Shown here: positions 18,835 through 30,305 of the stretch, in pieces
How the letters are laid out: each line of letters begins with the position of its first letter
How positions within the stretch are numbered: the first letter of the stretch is position 1
Assembly (NCBI GenBank): GCA_028227395.1
Contig: JAOIZZ010000002.1
Coordinates: forward strand, 62,001-126,000
Source of the DNA: Woeseiaceae bacterium
GTDB lineage: Bacteria; Pseudomonadota; Gammaproteobacteria; Steroidobacterales; Woeseiaceae
Direction of reading: 5' to 3'
DNA: 64,000 nt
Notes under the pieces: model-generated
Databases searched by the model: none
What the model was told of the DNA's origin: nothing
Seen by the model: only the letters and a program-made list of their open reading frames with translations
Translations under genes and position numbers: made by a program

Positions 18835-19401
18835 ATGAGTAAAAAAAAAGATTACCGTGATGGTCCACCAAAAATAACAAGAGATGAAATCGATTTATTT
18901 CGAAATACACTAGATAATACAAAGCCCATAAAAAGCCAAAAAAATCCACCCTTTCGCAAAAAATTAACTGCGAAAGCTTATTTTACTAAAAAAGATAATC
19001 AAAATGTACTCACAGAAAGCTTGAATGTCGATATTGATCTTCAGGAAGAAAATAATAGTGATATTTTAAGATTTCATCGCTCCAATATCACTCCAAAGAT
19101 TATGAAAAAATTATCACGAGGTACATTTAGTGTGCAATCCGAACTTGACCTCCATGGAATGACGTCAAATGAAGCAAGTTTGGCTTTAAAATCATTTATC
19201 AGTGAATCAGTTCAAGATGGTTTGACATGCGTTAGAGTAATTCATGGCAAAGGATTGGGCTCAGGACCAAGAGGTCCTGTCATAAAACAACAAGTAAATA
19301 GATTGCTTAGAAGATGGGAACAGGTGTTGGCTTTTATATCTGCCCGTCAAGTCGATGGTGGAACCGGCGCAGTTTATGTTTTATTAAAAAAGAGCCAATA
19401 G
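18835..19401 (+). CDS. Smr-domain protein (SmrA/YdaL-like)
   Basis: The C-terminal half is a complete Smr domain: ELDLHGMTSNEASLALKSFI, then CVRVIHGKGLGSGPRGPVIKQQVNRLLRRW and a VDGGTGAVYVLLKK ending. Stand-alone Smr proteins have nicking or RNA-cleaving nuclease activity in studied cases. The first ~90 residues are charged and probably disordered. The HGKG loop and LDLHG motif are intact. The gene is convergent with ftsB, ending 18 nt from its stop. The cellular role of this homologue is not known. Confidence 0.9.
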   Translation: MSKKKDYRDGPPKITRDEIDLFRNTLDNTKPIKSQKNPPFRKKLTAKAYFTKKDNQNVLTESLNVDIDLQEENNSDILRFHRSNITPKIMKKLSRGTFSVQSELDLHGMTSNEASLALKSFISESVQDGLTCVRVIHGKGLGSGPRGPVIKQQVNRLLRRWEQVLAFISARQVDGGTGAVYVLLKKSQ

Positions 19402-19419
19402 TAAACATGCATTTTATTA

Positions 19420-19704
19420 TTAATTTTGGTCAATAATTATATACATAATCTCATCTTTACCAATTAAACCTAAATCCTTTCTTGCTCTCTCTTCAATAGC
19501 TTCAGTGCCTATTTTTAAGTCTCTAATCTCAACCTCTAATGCTTTATTTCTATCTTCAAGAAAAATATTATTTTTAATTTGGGTATCGACACTGTTCTGC
19601 AAAACACTCATTTGTTGATAGCCGTCTTCAGAAACCCATATTTTAATTTGCATAAATAAAATCACTATTACGAGTAATAATAGAATCCAACGAACATTCT
19701 CCAT
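19420..19704 (-). CDS. ftsB: Cell division protein FtsB
   Basis: FtsB is a small bitopic divisome protein that forms a coiled coil with FtsL and FtsQ. The 94 residues show an N-terminal transmembrane helix (WILLLLVIVILFMQIKIWV, about 6-24). A periplasmic coiled coil follows (VDTQIKNNIFLEDRNKALEVEIRDLKIGTEAIEERARKDLGLI), with the typical ERARxxLGLI ending. It lies 14 nt downstream of eno, matching the conserved eno-ftsB arrangement, which makes the assignment firm despite the short length. Confidence 0.93.
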   Translation of the reverse strand: MENVRWILLLLVIVILFMQIKIWVSEDGYQQMSVLQNSVDTQIKNNIFLEDRNKALEVEIRDLKIGTEAIEERARKDLGLIGKDEIMYIIIDQN

Positions 19705-19718
19705 AACTCAGTACCTAT

Positions 19719-21005
19719 TCATGTTTTTAAAAGAGGGACAGAAAATGCATTCTCCGGGTCATATAAAGCTTCACTACCTAGCATCTCTTCTATTCTTAAG
19801 AGTTGATTATATTTTGCCATACGATCAGATCTTGATAAGGATCCAGTTTTAATTTGAGTTGCACTCGAACCTACAGCTATATCTGAAATTGTATGATCTG
19901 AGGTCTCTCCAGATCGATGCGAGATAATTGCTGAATAATCAGCAGAAATTGCCATATTTATAGCATCAAATGTCTCGGATAAAGTACCTATCTGATTGGG
20001 TTTTATAAGTATAGAATTTGCAATACTTTTTTCTATTCCTGCTTTAAGTATAGAAGTATTTGTTACAAAAAGATCATCGCCCACGAGTTGAATGCGGTCA
20101 TTCAATTTTTTACTCAGAATCGACCATCCCTCCCAATCCGACTCATCCATTCCATCCTCGATAGTAATAATGGGATAGACATCAGCCAGTTCAGCAAGAA
20201 AATCCGAAAAACCTAATGCATCAAATTCTCGTCCTTCAGATTTCAGATGATAGATATCATTAGAAAAAAATTCACTACTTGCAACATCCAAACCTAGGGA
20301 TATATCTTTACCATGCTCTAAACCGGTTTTCTCTATTGCCTCACAAATTACATCAAGAGCAGCGCGATTTGATTTTAGATCAGGGGCAAATCCTCCTTCA
20401 TCCCCAACTGCAGTATTTAGTCCCTTTTTTTTCAAGACCGATCTAAGTGAGTGAAATACTTCTACTCCATGCCTTAGTGCTTCTTTGAATGAATCTGCAC
20501 CTACAGGGATAATCATGAATTCTTGTATATCGACATTATTATCCGCATGCGCCCCTCCATTGATGATATTCATCATTGGCACTGGCATGGTACTTTTTTC
20601 GCCAAAATACCTAAATAAAGGAATTTTTTTAGATACAGCAACAGTCTTTGCGTAAGCCATAGAGACTGCAAGTAATGCATTTGCACCTAAATTAGCTTTA
20701 TTTTCCGAACCATCTAATTGTTTTAATATATCATCAAAATCTTTTTGACTAACCACTTCCATATCAGAAAATTTATCATTAATTACTTCGTTAATATTCT
20801 GAACGGCTTTCATTACTCCTCTTCCAAGGTATCTAGATGAATCGCCATCTCGTAACTCAATTGCTTCCCGACTTCCAGTCGAAGCACCCGAGGGAACAGC
20901 AGCACGACCAAAACTACCATCATAAAATCTAATCTCAGCTTCTACAGTCGGGTTTCCTCGTGAATCAATAATTTCCCTTCCATGAATATTAGATATTGCC
21001 GTCAC
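19719..21005 (-). CDS. eno: Enolase
   Basis: Enolase interconverts 2-phosphoglycerate and phosphoenolpyruvate in glycolysis and gluconeogenesis. [30 protein letters not shown], the metal-ligand region [26 protein letters not shown] and the signature [15 protein letters not shown] are all present. The track's start at 21020 is a TTG. The GTG at 21005 gives the family N-terminus (M)[11 protein letters not shown] and is preceded by GGAG at a good spacing, so I choose it (428 aa). The neighbouring PEP carboxykinase at 51.6 kb suggests that enolase also serves gluconeogenesis. Confidence 0.97.
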   Translation of the reverse strand: MTAISNIHGREIIDSRGNPTVEAEIRFYDGSFGRAAVPSGASTGSREAIELRDGDSSRYLGRGVMKAVQNINEVINDKFSDMEVVSQKDFDDILKQLDGSENKANLGANALLAVSMAYAKTVAVSKKIPLFRYFGEKSTMPVPMMNIINGGAHADNNVDIQEFMIIPVGADSFKEALRHGVEVFHSLRSVLKKKGLNTAVGDEGGFAPDLKSNRAALDVICEAIEKTGLEHGKDISLGLDVASSEFFSNDIYHLKSEGREFDALGFSDFLAELADVYPIITIEDGMDESDWEGWSILSKKLNDRIQLVGDDLFVTNTSILKAGIEKSIANSILIKPNQIGTLSETFDAINMAISADYSAIISHRSGETSDHTISDIAVGSSATQIKTGSLSRSDRMAKYNQLLRIEEMLGSEALYDPENAFSVPLLKT

Positions 21006-21038
21006 AATCAAAATCTCCAAAAATTTAAGGTTTATTTC

Positions 21039-21887
21039 TTACTTAGAAGACCATTCAATCTGATCTTCAATGTAAGCTCTTTTCTTTACTGCATGATCTA
21101 TAGAAATTAATGTCTCTAATAACTCATTCATTCTATCTAATGGCCAAGAATTAGGCCCATCACTTAACGCTAAATCTGGATTTTCATGAGTTTCAACAAA
21201 TAATCCTGCAACGCCCACAGCAATTGCAGCTCGTGCTAAAACTGGCACAAATTCTCTACAGCCATCTGAGCTATTTCCTTTGCCTCCAGGCAATTGAACT
21301 GAATGAGTGGCATCATAAATTACTGGACAACGAGTATTTCTTAAAATAGGTAAAGATCTCATATCTGACACCAAATTGTTGTAGCCAAACGAAAAGCCTC
21401 TTTCACAAACCATGATGTCCTTATTTCCTGTAGAAAGCGCTTTATTTACAACATTTTGCATCTCATTGGGAGATAAAAATTGACCTTTTTTTATATTAAC
21501 AGGTTTGCCTTGTTTCGCCACATTCAAAATAAAGTTGGTTTGCCTGCACAGGAAAGACGGAGTCTGGAGCACATCTACAACATCAGCAATTTCGTCTAAT
21601 GGAGAATCATCATGCACATCAGTTATAATTGGAATTCCAATCTGAGATTTAATTTCTGATAAAATTTTTAATCCTTCTTCTAAGCCAGGCCCACGAAATC
21701 CATCTCTTGAACTGCGATTTGCTTTGTCGAAGGAAGATTTATAAACGAGTGAAATTCCCAAATTTTTTGTGATTTCTTTTAATTTTCCGGCAGTTGCAAT
21801 CGCTGACTCTCGACTTTCGATAACACAGTTACCAGCAATTAGGAAAAAAGGAGCGTGATTGCCGATCTCGAAATCAAGAAGTTTCAT
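21039..21887 (-). CDS. kdsA: 3-deoxy-D-manno-octulosonate 8-phosphate synthase
   Basis: KdsA condenses PEP and arabinose 5-phosphate to KDO 8-phosphate for the inner core of lipopolysaccharide. The sequence shows [61 protein letters not shown] and [22 protein letters not shown] is also present, with the usual phosphate- and metal-binding residues. The 282-aa length is normal. It lies 2 nt after pyrG and 33 nt before eno, the standard pyrG-kdsA-eno order, and fits the presence of lipid A genes elsewhere in the window. Confidence 0.97.
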   Translation of the reverse strand: MKLLDFEIGNHAPFFLIAGNCVIESRESAIATAGKLKEITKNLGISLVYKSSFDKANRSSRDGFRGPGLEEGLKILSEIKSQIGIPIITDVHDDSPLDEIADVVDVLQTPSFLCRQTNFILNVAKQGKPVNIKKGQFLSPNEMQNVVNKALSTGNKDIMVCERGFSFGYNNLVSDMRSLPILRNTRCPVIYDATHSVQLPGGKGNSSDGCREFVPVLARAAIAVGVAGLFVETHENPDLALSDGPNSWPLDRMNELLETLISIDHAVKKRAYIEDQIEWSSK

Positions 21888-21889
21888 TT

Positions 21890-23720
<1,831 letters not shown>

Positions 23721-25055
23721 CTAAGGTAGCCCTAGCTTAGGTTTCTGATGCCACTTAAAATTATAACCATGCAGTTTAGAAAATTTTTCCGCAATCCAAA
23801 AATCAGCGACACACACTATTTCATCACCAAGCATTAGTATCGGAATTTTATCTCTCATCCATGGAAAGATCTGCTTGTCTTGTAATAATTTTTTTAATTT
23901 TCGATTATGATTACTATTAACTGGACGTATATTTTCACCGCCTTCCCTAAAAACAATTAATAAGCCTTGATTGGCTATTTCAATATCAATGCCGAAATTA
24001 GTTGACGGTTCTAATGATATAGCTCCCATCCCTGAGCCCAAACTTATATATTCATCATTAGGGTAAATCTTGAGTTTCTTTAAAGTATTATTTATTGCTA
24101 TTTGTGGTAGCAAATACAGTTGATTTTGATATCGCCTTATATCAACTCCTGACCATGACACAACTGGATTAGAATTTAACCCAGAATTAACAATAGTTTT
24201 TGTTATCTCTATTAATTGGTTATAAGGTGGTGATGGTAAGCTCATCTTATCAACGGAATATCTCAATAAATTTCGTTGCCGAGACCCGGATAACTTTCTA
24301 TATCGATCTAAATCATAACAATCAATTAGGCCAACTCTATCTAAATCAATCTTTGCCAAATCTACCAAATGTAATTTAGATTCGTTTGCTAATTGAGTTA
24401 CTTTGCTTAAACGTTTATTCAAAGATACCCATCTATCTTCTAATTTAGGGATAATATTATTACGCAGGAAATTTCTGTCTAGATTATTATCTTTATTTGA
24501 AGGGTCATCAATCCAATTGAGATTCTCTTTCTCAGCATAATCCCTTAAATATTTCTGATCAACAGATAATAAAGGTCTCACTAACTTACCATTAGAAAAA
24601 TTTCTAAAATTATTGATACCAGAGAGGCCATGAGGACCACTCCCGCGAAATAAATTAAGTAATAATGTTTCAGTTTGATCATTTAAATGATGTGCCGTTA
24701 AGAGCCAATCACCTTCTTTAATAAAATCTCGAAAAATTTTGTACCTAGCATCCCTCATTGAGGCTTCTGCACCTTTCCCAGAATTAAAATCAACATCTAC
24801 CTTATAGGCAGAAAAATTAATACCTAAGCTGTCAGCGTTAGTATTACAAAATTCACTCCATTCATTGGATTCGTCATTCACTTGATGATTAACATAAAGA
24901 GCAATAATGGGGGTATCATCATCAATTGATTTAAGCGCATGAAGTAATACGGTTGAATCCATACCTCCGCTATAAGCAACAATATATCTAGATGGTTTTT
25001 GATATTCAATTGCTAATTTTGAGAGTGAATGCTGAAGATGATATTTATCAAACAT
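23721..25055 (-). CDS. tilS: tRNA(Ile)-lysidine synthetase
   Basis: TilS converts the wobble cytidine of tRNA-Ile(CAU) to lysidine, switching it from Met to Ile identity. The PP-loop motif VAYSGGMDSTVLLHAL lies near residue 26. TAHHLNDQTETLLLNLFRGSGPHGLSGI is the TilS-specific segment, and DPSNKDNNLDRNFLRNNIIPKLE follows. A C-terminal domain (about residues 360-440, ENIRPVNSNHNRKLKKLLQDKQIFPWMRDKIPIL) resembles the tRNA-binding TilS C-domain. It lies downstream of accA, as in E. coli where the two genes are near each other. Confidence 0.95.
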   Translation of the reverse strand: MFDKYHLQHSLSKLAIEYQKPSRYIVAYSGGMDSTVLLHALKSIDDDTPIIALYVNHQVNDESNEWSEFCNTNADSLGINFSAYKVDVDFNSGKGAEASMRDARYKIFRDFIKEGDWLLTAHHLNDQTETLLLNLFRGSGPHGLSGINNFRNFSNGKLVRPLLSVDQKYLRDYAEKENLNWIDDPSNKDNNLDRNFLRNNIIPKLEDRWVSLNKRLSKVTQLANESKLHLVDLAKIDLDRVGLIDCYDLDRYRKLSGSRQRNLLRYSVDKMSLPSPPYNQLIEITKTIVNSGLNSNPVVSWSGVDIRRYQNQLYLLPQIAINNTLKKLKIYPNDEYISLGSGMGAISLEPSTNFGIDIEIANQGLLIVFREGGENIRPVNSNHNRKLKKLLQDKQIFPWMRDKIPILMLGDEIVCVADFWIAEKFSKLHGYNFKWHQKPKLGLP

Positions 25056-25120
25056 AGAAAAATTATAAAGAAAATTAATAATAAATATGAGTTTTTAAAC
25101 TACTTTGTATTATTTTATAA

Positions 25121-26080
25121 TTAATTTTTTTTATATTCTCCATAATCAGCAATACGTGCTTGTCGATTAGAGACCAAGGTATTTTTATCTATAGCTAATA
25201 ACTCATCTAAAGATTTAAGCATTGAGCTCCTTATGCTGTCAGCCATTTCTTCCACAGATCTATGCGCTCCACCCAAAGGTTCTTGCAGGACTAAATCAAT
25301 CAATCCATATTCTTTCAAGCTTTTAGCGGTAATTTGCATAGCTTCTGCTGCTTTTTCAGCTAATTCTGCATTTTTCCATAAAATTGAAGCACATCCTTCT
25401 GGGGAAATTACCGAGTAAATACTATATTGTAACATTAGTAATTTATCGGCAACTCCTATAGCTAATGCACCCCCAGAACCACCCTCACCTATAACAATTG
25501 AGATAATTGGGACAGTTAATTTGGACATTTTGAATAAACTACTAGCAATTGCTTCACTTTGACCGCGCTCTTCTGCGCCTAGCCCAGGATAAGCGCCTGG
25601 TGTATCAATAAATGTTATAACTGGAAGATTAAATTTTTCAGCTAATCGCATCAAACGTTGAGCTTTACGATACCCTTCCGGTTTCGGCATTCCATAATTT
25701 CTTCTCACACGTTCCTTGGTATCTCGACCTTTTTGGTGCCCAATAAACATAATAGACCTTCCCTCAAATCTACCAACGCCGCCTATTATGGCAAAATCAT
25801 CAGCATACATTCGATCGCCATGCAGTTCACTAAAATCAGTAAAGAGTAATTCGATATAATCTAAAGAGTATGGACGCATTGGATGTCGAGCAATTTGAGC
25901 TATCTGCCAATCAGAAAGACTATTATATATATTTTTAGTGATGGCTTGGCTCTTAGATTTTAATCGAGTTACTTCTAATGATAAACCTTCATCTGATTCA
26001 TCGGTTATATATTGAAGCTCTTCTAGTTTTGCCTCAATTTCTGCAATTGGTTTTTCAAATTCTAAAAATGTTGAGCTCAC
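25121..26080 (-). CDS. accA: Acetyl-CoA carboxylase carboxyltransferase subunit alpha
   Basis: AccA and AccD form the carboxyltransferase that makes malonyl-CoA for fatty-acid synthesis. The sequence includes [64 protein letters not shown], the oxyanion-type [15 protein letters not shown] and [13 protein letters not shown]. The length of 319 aa is standard. The start is a GTG with GGGGA 7 nt upstream on the coding strand. It follows dnaE as in other gammaproteobacteria. Confidence 0.97.
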   Translation of the reverse strand: MSSTFLEFEKPIAEIEAKLEELQYITDESDEGLSLEVTRLKSKSQAITKNIYNSLSDWQIAQIARHPMRPYSLDYIELLFTDFSELHGDRMYADDFAIIGGVGRFEGRSIMFIGHQKGRDTKERVRRNYGMPKPEGYRKAQRLMRLAEKFNLPVITFIDTPGAYPGLGAEERGQSEAIASSLFKMSKLTVPIISIVIGEGGSGGALAIGVADKLLMLQYSIYSVISPEGCASILWKNAELAEKAAEAMQITAKSLKEYGLIDLVLQEPLGGAHRSVEEMADSIRSSMLKSLDELLAIDKNTLVSNRQARIADYGEYKKN

Positions 26081-26144
26081 TTATTAATCCCCAATAAAAT
26101 TCTATTTTAATTATACATATTGATTGATAGCAAATTTCAATATT

Positions 26145-29100
26145 TTAATAACTTAATTTCACACTATTTTTGCCTAACAACATAATCAGCTCATCACGAA
26201 GATCTTTGGTAGGAGTAACTAACCATTTTCCACCCAAATCAAGTCTTCCTGAAGCAGCATCATTATTAAATTTTATGGAAATTTCACAATGACCGGCTAT
26301 TCCTGATTTTAGTAATTTTTGCAATTGAATAAGAGTATTATTACCTTTCTGAGATGATGGTAACTCTATTATTAGATTTTTTGCTAGATTCTCTATCATC
26401 GTCTGTATATTAACGATTTTTTCAACATTAACCTGCCATGATGAAGAAAATTCATCAAATCTCAAATTACCATCGATGACTATAATGGTATCTTTTTTCA
26501 ATAAATCTCTAAATTCTTGAAACTTTTCATTGAATATAGTTGCCTCCATTCTTGCGGTATCATCATCAATTATAATAGAAATGCGATTACCTCGTTTCTT
26601 TATATCGGCAATCAAACCAGCGATGGATATTTTCTTTCTAGGTTGCCTGTACTTTTTCTCTCCTGTCGTTTTTTCTGGACGATTCATAGATTGAATGGTC
26701 TTTAATGTTCCGCCAGTAAAACAAAATGCATCATCTTTAACTGCATGAAATGGGTGGCCAGACAAATACAGTCCTAAAGCTTCTTTTTCTTTCTTAAGTA
26801 ACTTTTCTTCCTTCCATTCTAGGGAGTCTTTATAATCATGATCGCTGACTTGAATAGCTGGTGCTAAACCAAACATATCATTTTGACCTGCGGCAGAATT
26901 CCTTGCTTCTTGATCGGCGCCTTTTATTGCTGTTGAAAGTTGATTATCCAAATTTTTTCGTGACTCATTGAATTCATCTAATGCTCCACATTTTATTAAT
27001 GACTCAAGCACACGTCGGCTAATTTTTTCCGTACCCAGTCTTTTGCAAAATTCATCAAGATTTTCATAATTTCCATGATTATCTCTCTCAGTAATTATTG
27101 ACTCCACCGTCGATTTTCCTACTCCTTTAATTGCACCAAGGCCATAAAGAATCTGTTGTTTACTTAAAACCTTAAATTCATAAAGAGAATGATTGATTGA
27201 TGGCGGTAATAAATTAATATCATAATTAAAACAATCATCTTTAATCATTATCAAGCGATCAGTATTGTCCATTTCCGTGGTCATTACAGCAGCCAAAAAT
27301 GGAGCTGTATAATGAGTCTTTAAATAAGCAGTTTGATATGAAATTAGTGCATATGCCGCTGAATGCGACTTGTTAAAACCGTATCCTGCAAATTTCTCCA
27401 TTAAATCAAATATTCGTTCAGCTATTCGCTGAGACACCCCCCTTTCAATGGAGCCTTTAAGAAAACTTTCACGTTGAACTGCCATTTCTTCTGCTTTTTT
27501 CTTACCCATCGCTCGTCTCAAAAGATCCGCACTACCGAGTGAGTACCCAGCTAGAACTTGGGCAATTTGCATTACTTGCTCTTGATACAAAATAACCCCA
27601 TAAGTAGGCTTAAGTATCTCTTCAATATCAGGGTGCAAATAGTCAATATTCATTTTATCCAAATCATGCTTGCGATTAATAAAATCATCGACCATGCCTG
27701 ATTGAAGTGGTCCTGGTCTAAATAAAGCCACTAGAGCAACCAAATCATCAAACTGATCTGGTTGCATTCTTTTAATCAAATCTCTCATACCTGGTGATTC
27801 AAGTTGAAATATAGCAGTGGTATTACAAGTCCTCAAAAGTTCAAATGTTTTTGAGTCTTTCATTGGTATTTTATCTATATCTATCTGACTAACATTAGAT
27901 TTACTAGCGATTCGAATCGTTAAATCAATAATAGTGAGCGTTCTTAATCCTAGAAAATCAAATTTTACTAGTCCAGCCGCTTCTACGTCGTCTTTGTCAA
28001 ACTGTGTAACTACATTTACTTTGCCTTCCTCACAATATAAAGGCGTAAAATCAGTTAATTTATCAGGAGCAATAACCACACCACCTGCATGCTTTCCTGC
28101 ATTTCTTACTAACCCCTCAAGCGATTTTGCAAGATTTATAATAGCTTCAACTTCCTCATCTTCACTATACATTCTTCGTAATTCATCATCTTGCTCTAAT
28201 GCTTTATTGAGCGTCATACCTACTTCAAATGGAACTTGCTTTGCAATTCTATCCACAAAACCATAAGGCTGATCCAAAACTCTGCCAACATCTCTTATCA
28301 CAGCTCTAGCAGCCATTGTTCCGTAGGTAATAATTTGTGAAACTCTTTCTCGACCGTATTTATCTGAAACATAATCAATCACTCGATCACGACCGTCCAT
28401 ACAAAAATCTATATCAAAATCAGGCATTGATACTCGCTCTGGATTTAGAAATCTTTCGAATAACAAATCATGCTCCAATGGATCAACATTTGTAATACCT
28501 AATACATAGGCAACTAAAGAGCCTGCTCCGGAACCTCTGCCAGGTCCTACTGGTATGTTATTTTTCTTTGCCCAATCAATGAAATCAGAAACTATTAAAA
28601 AGTAACTGGAGAATCCCATATTATTTATTACGTCCAACTCTTCTTTAAGACGTGATTGATAAATTAATGGATCAATCTGATTATCACTTCGAGAGTCTTT
28701 TAGTTTTAGAGTTAAGCCTCTTTCAGATTCTTTAAGCAAATAGGAGTCTGTTGTTTGTTCTTTCGGTACAGGAAAAATCGGTAAAAAGGATTCGCCTAAC
28801 CTAAGATGTAAGTTACATCTTTTGGCAATCTCAGTAGTATTTTTCAATGACTCTGGAATATCTCTGAATAAATCATGCATTTCTTTGGCATTTTTTAAGT
28901 ATTGTTGATCACTGTACAATTTTGGTCTATTTGAGTCAGATAGAATTAACCCTTCATTTATGCATACTCTAGCCTCATGCGATGAGTAATCGTCAGAATT
29001 CAGGAATCTTACGTCATTTGTCGCAACCGTTGGAACCGAATTATCATGTGCTAAAAGGAGTGCTTGTTGAATATAATTCTCCTCAAATTGACGGTTAGTG

Positions 29101-29615
29101 CGAATAAGTTCTATATAAAAACGATCTTCAAACAAACCAAGCCAAGAATCTAATTGCCTAGAAGCAAGATCATGATGCTCATTTACCAAACTTCGACCAA
29201 TATCACCTTTAAGTCCAGCTGAAAGTGCGATCAAACCTTTACAATTATTCTTAGAAAGCCATGATTTATGCAGACGAGGGCCAAATCTTGTTTGCCCGTC
29301 TAACCATGCACGAGTAATTAATTTAGTAAGATTTTGATAGCCATTATTATCAGCGCACAGTAATGTGATACGATCACACCTTGTCTCATCATCTTCATCC
29401 GCGAGAAAAATATCTGCCCCAATTATCGGCTTTATGCCAAACTCAAGAGCTTTGCGATAAAATTTAACCATACCAAATACATTATTCTGGTCAGTCAATG
29501 TTATTGCCGGCATATTATTTGAGGTACACTCTTCCATTAGTTTAGGTATTCGAATCGTACTATCTACAATCGAATACTGACTATGAAGATTTAAATGTAT
29601 AAAATTATTTGTCAT
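26145..29615 (-). CDS. dnaE: DNA polymerase III subunit alpha
   Basis: DnaE is the replicative polymerase catalytic subunit. A PHP domain begins at residue 5 (HLNLHSQYSIVDSTIRIPKL). The polymerase palm carries GPGRGSGAGSLVAYVLGIT and the catalytic aspartates in MPDFDIDFCMDGRDRVIDYV. The fingers include MGKKKAEEMAVQRESF and GYGFNKSHSAAYALISYQTAYLK. A C-terminal OB domain (ISIAGLIADIKKRGNRISIIIDDDT) and tau-binding region complete the 1156-aa protein, normal for the DnaE1 type. It follows rnhB after a gap of about 78 nt. Confidence 0.98.
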   Translation of the reverse strand: MTNNFIHLNLHSQYSIVDSTIRIPKLMEECTSNNMPAITLTDQNNVFGMVKFYRKALEFGIKPIIGADIFLADEDDETRCDRITLLCADNNGYQNLTKLITRAWLDGQTRFGPRLHKSWLSKNNCKGLIALSAGLKGDIGRSLVNEHHDLASRQLDSWLGLFEDRFYIELIRTNRQFEENYIQQALLLAHDNSVPTVATNDVRFLNSDDYSSHEARVCINEGLILSDSNRPKLYSDQQYLKNAKEMHDLFRDIPESLKNTTEIAKRCNLHLRLGESFLPIFPVPKEQTTDSYLLKESERGLTLKLKDSRSDNQIDPLIYQSRLKEELDVINNMGFSSYFLIVSDFIDWAKKNNIPVGPGRGSGAGSLVAYVLGITNVDPLEHDLLFERFLNPERVSMPDFDIDFCMDGRDRVIDYVSDKYGRERVSQIITYGTMAARAVIRDVGRVLDQPYGFVDRIAKQVPFEVGMTLNKALEQDDELRRMYSEDEEVEAIINLAKSLEGLVRNAGKHAGGVVIAPDKLTDFTPLYCEEGKVNVVTQFDKDDVEAAGLVKFDFLGLRTLTIIDLTIRIASKSNVSQIDIDKIPMKDSKTFELLRTCNTTAIFQLESPGMRDLIKRMQPDQFDDLVALVALFRPGPLQSGMVDDFINRKHDLDKMNIDYLHPDIEEILKPTYGVILYQEQVMQIAQVLAGYSLGSADLLRRAMGKKKAEEMAVQRESFLKGSIERGVSQRIAERIFDLMEKFAGYGFNKSHSAAYALISYQTAYLKTHYTAPFLAAVMTTEMDNTDRLIMIKDDCFNYDINLLPPSINHSLYEFKVLSKQQILYGLGAIKGVGKSTVESIITERDNHGNYENLDEFCKRLGTEKISRRVLESLIKCGALDEFNESRKNLDNQLSTAIKGADQEARNSAAGQNDMFGLAPAIQVSDHDYKDSLEWKEEKLLKKEKEALGLYLSGHPFHAVKDDAFCFTGGTLKTIQSMNRPEKTTGEKKYRQPRKKISIAGLIADIKKRGNRISIIIDDDTARMEATIFNEKFQEFRDLLKKDTIIVIDGNLRFDEFSSSWQVNVEKIVNIQTMIENLAKNLIIELPSSQKGNNTLIQLQKLLKSGIAGHCEISIKFNNDAASGRLDLGGKWLVTPTKDLRDELIMLLGKNSVKLSY

Positions 29616-29693
29616 TATGATGAATAAATTAAGTCAAAAAATTTGTCGCAAGAGTTGAATTTAATATTAATTAGCTTTTATAAACTAAACCAG

Positions 29694-30305
29694 TTAATTC
29701 TTTTCTAAGATGATGTTTTCACATAAGGGCCTAAAACTCATTCGATGTTGTGAAGATGGCCCATTATTTTTAATACGTTCGAGGTGTTCTTTTGTGCCAT
29801 AGCCTTTGTGCTTTGAAAAATTATAGCCAGGATAAAATGAGTCTAAATTAGACATTAACGCATCTCTATATACTTTTGCGATAATAGATGCCGCACTAAT
29901 CTCCTCAACTTTACTATCCCCTCCAATAATAGCTTCGCCAGGTATGACTTTATTATAAAAATTCAAATTAGGTAAAATATTACCATCTATTCTGAGTAAA
30001 TTCGGTAAATAAGCTAAGCCTAAAATTGAACGGCGCATAGCTAACATCGTTGCTCTTAAGATATTAAGGTTATCAATCTCATTAACATCAGAATAAGCTA
30101 TCGACCAAGATAGAGCTTGAGTGAGAATTTGCTTAGATAAATGATTTCTTTTTTTTTCACTAATTTTTTTGGAATCATTCAAACCATCAAATGAATAATT
30201 ACTAGGAAGAATAACTGCCGCTGCCACAACGGGGCCTGCTAAAGTACCTCGCCCAACTTCATCAACTCCTGCGACAAATTCGTATTGATGAATATTTATA
30301 GTAAT
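29694..30305 (-). CDS. rnhB: Ribonuclease HII (probable non-canonical AUU start)
   Basis: RNase HII removes ribonucleotides from DNA. The track ORF begins at a GTG at 30227 inside the active-site block and would lack the catalytic Asp-Glu pair. Reading the same frame upstream gives YEFVAGVDEVGRGTLAGPVVAAAVILPSN, the full signature, with further conserved acidic residues in RIDGN and GGDSKVEEISAASIIAKVYRD. From the in-frame stop at 30332 to 30227 there is no usable ATG or TTG, and no GTG before the GTG at 30227. The ATT at 30305 has GAGG 7 nt upstream and gives about 203 aa. It would overlap the end of lpxB by 10 nt. The gene is certain; its start is inferred. Confidence 0.88.
   Translation of the reverse strand: MTINIHQYEFVAGVDEVGRGTLAGPVVAAAVILPSNYSFDGLNDSKKISEKKRNHLSKQILTQALSWSIAYSDVNEIDNLNILRATMLAMRRSILGLAYLPNLLRIDGNILPNLNFYNKVIPGEAIIGGDSKVEEISAASIIAKVYRDALMSNLDSFYPGYNFSKHKGYGTKEHLERIKNNGPSSQHRMSFRPLCENIILEKN

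Noticed and set aside
27934-28266. Plus-strand 110-aa ORF inside dnaE
   Set aside because: It lies entirely antisense to the conserved polymerase domain of dnaE and has no recognisable motif or ribosome binding site.
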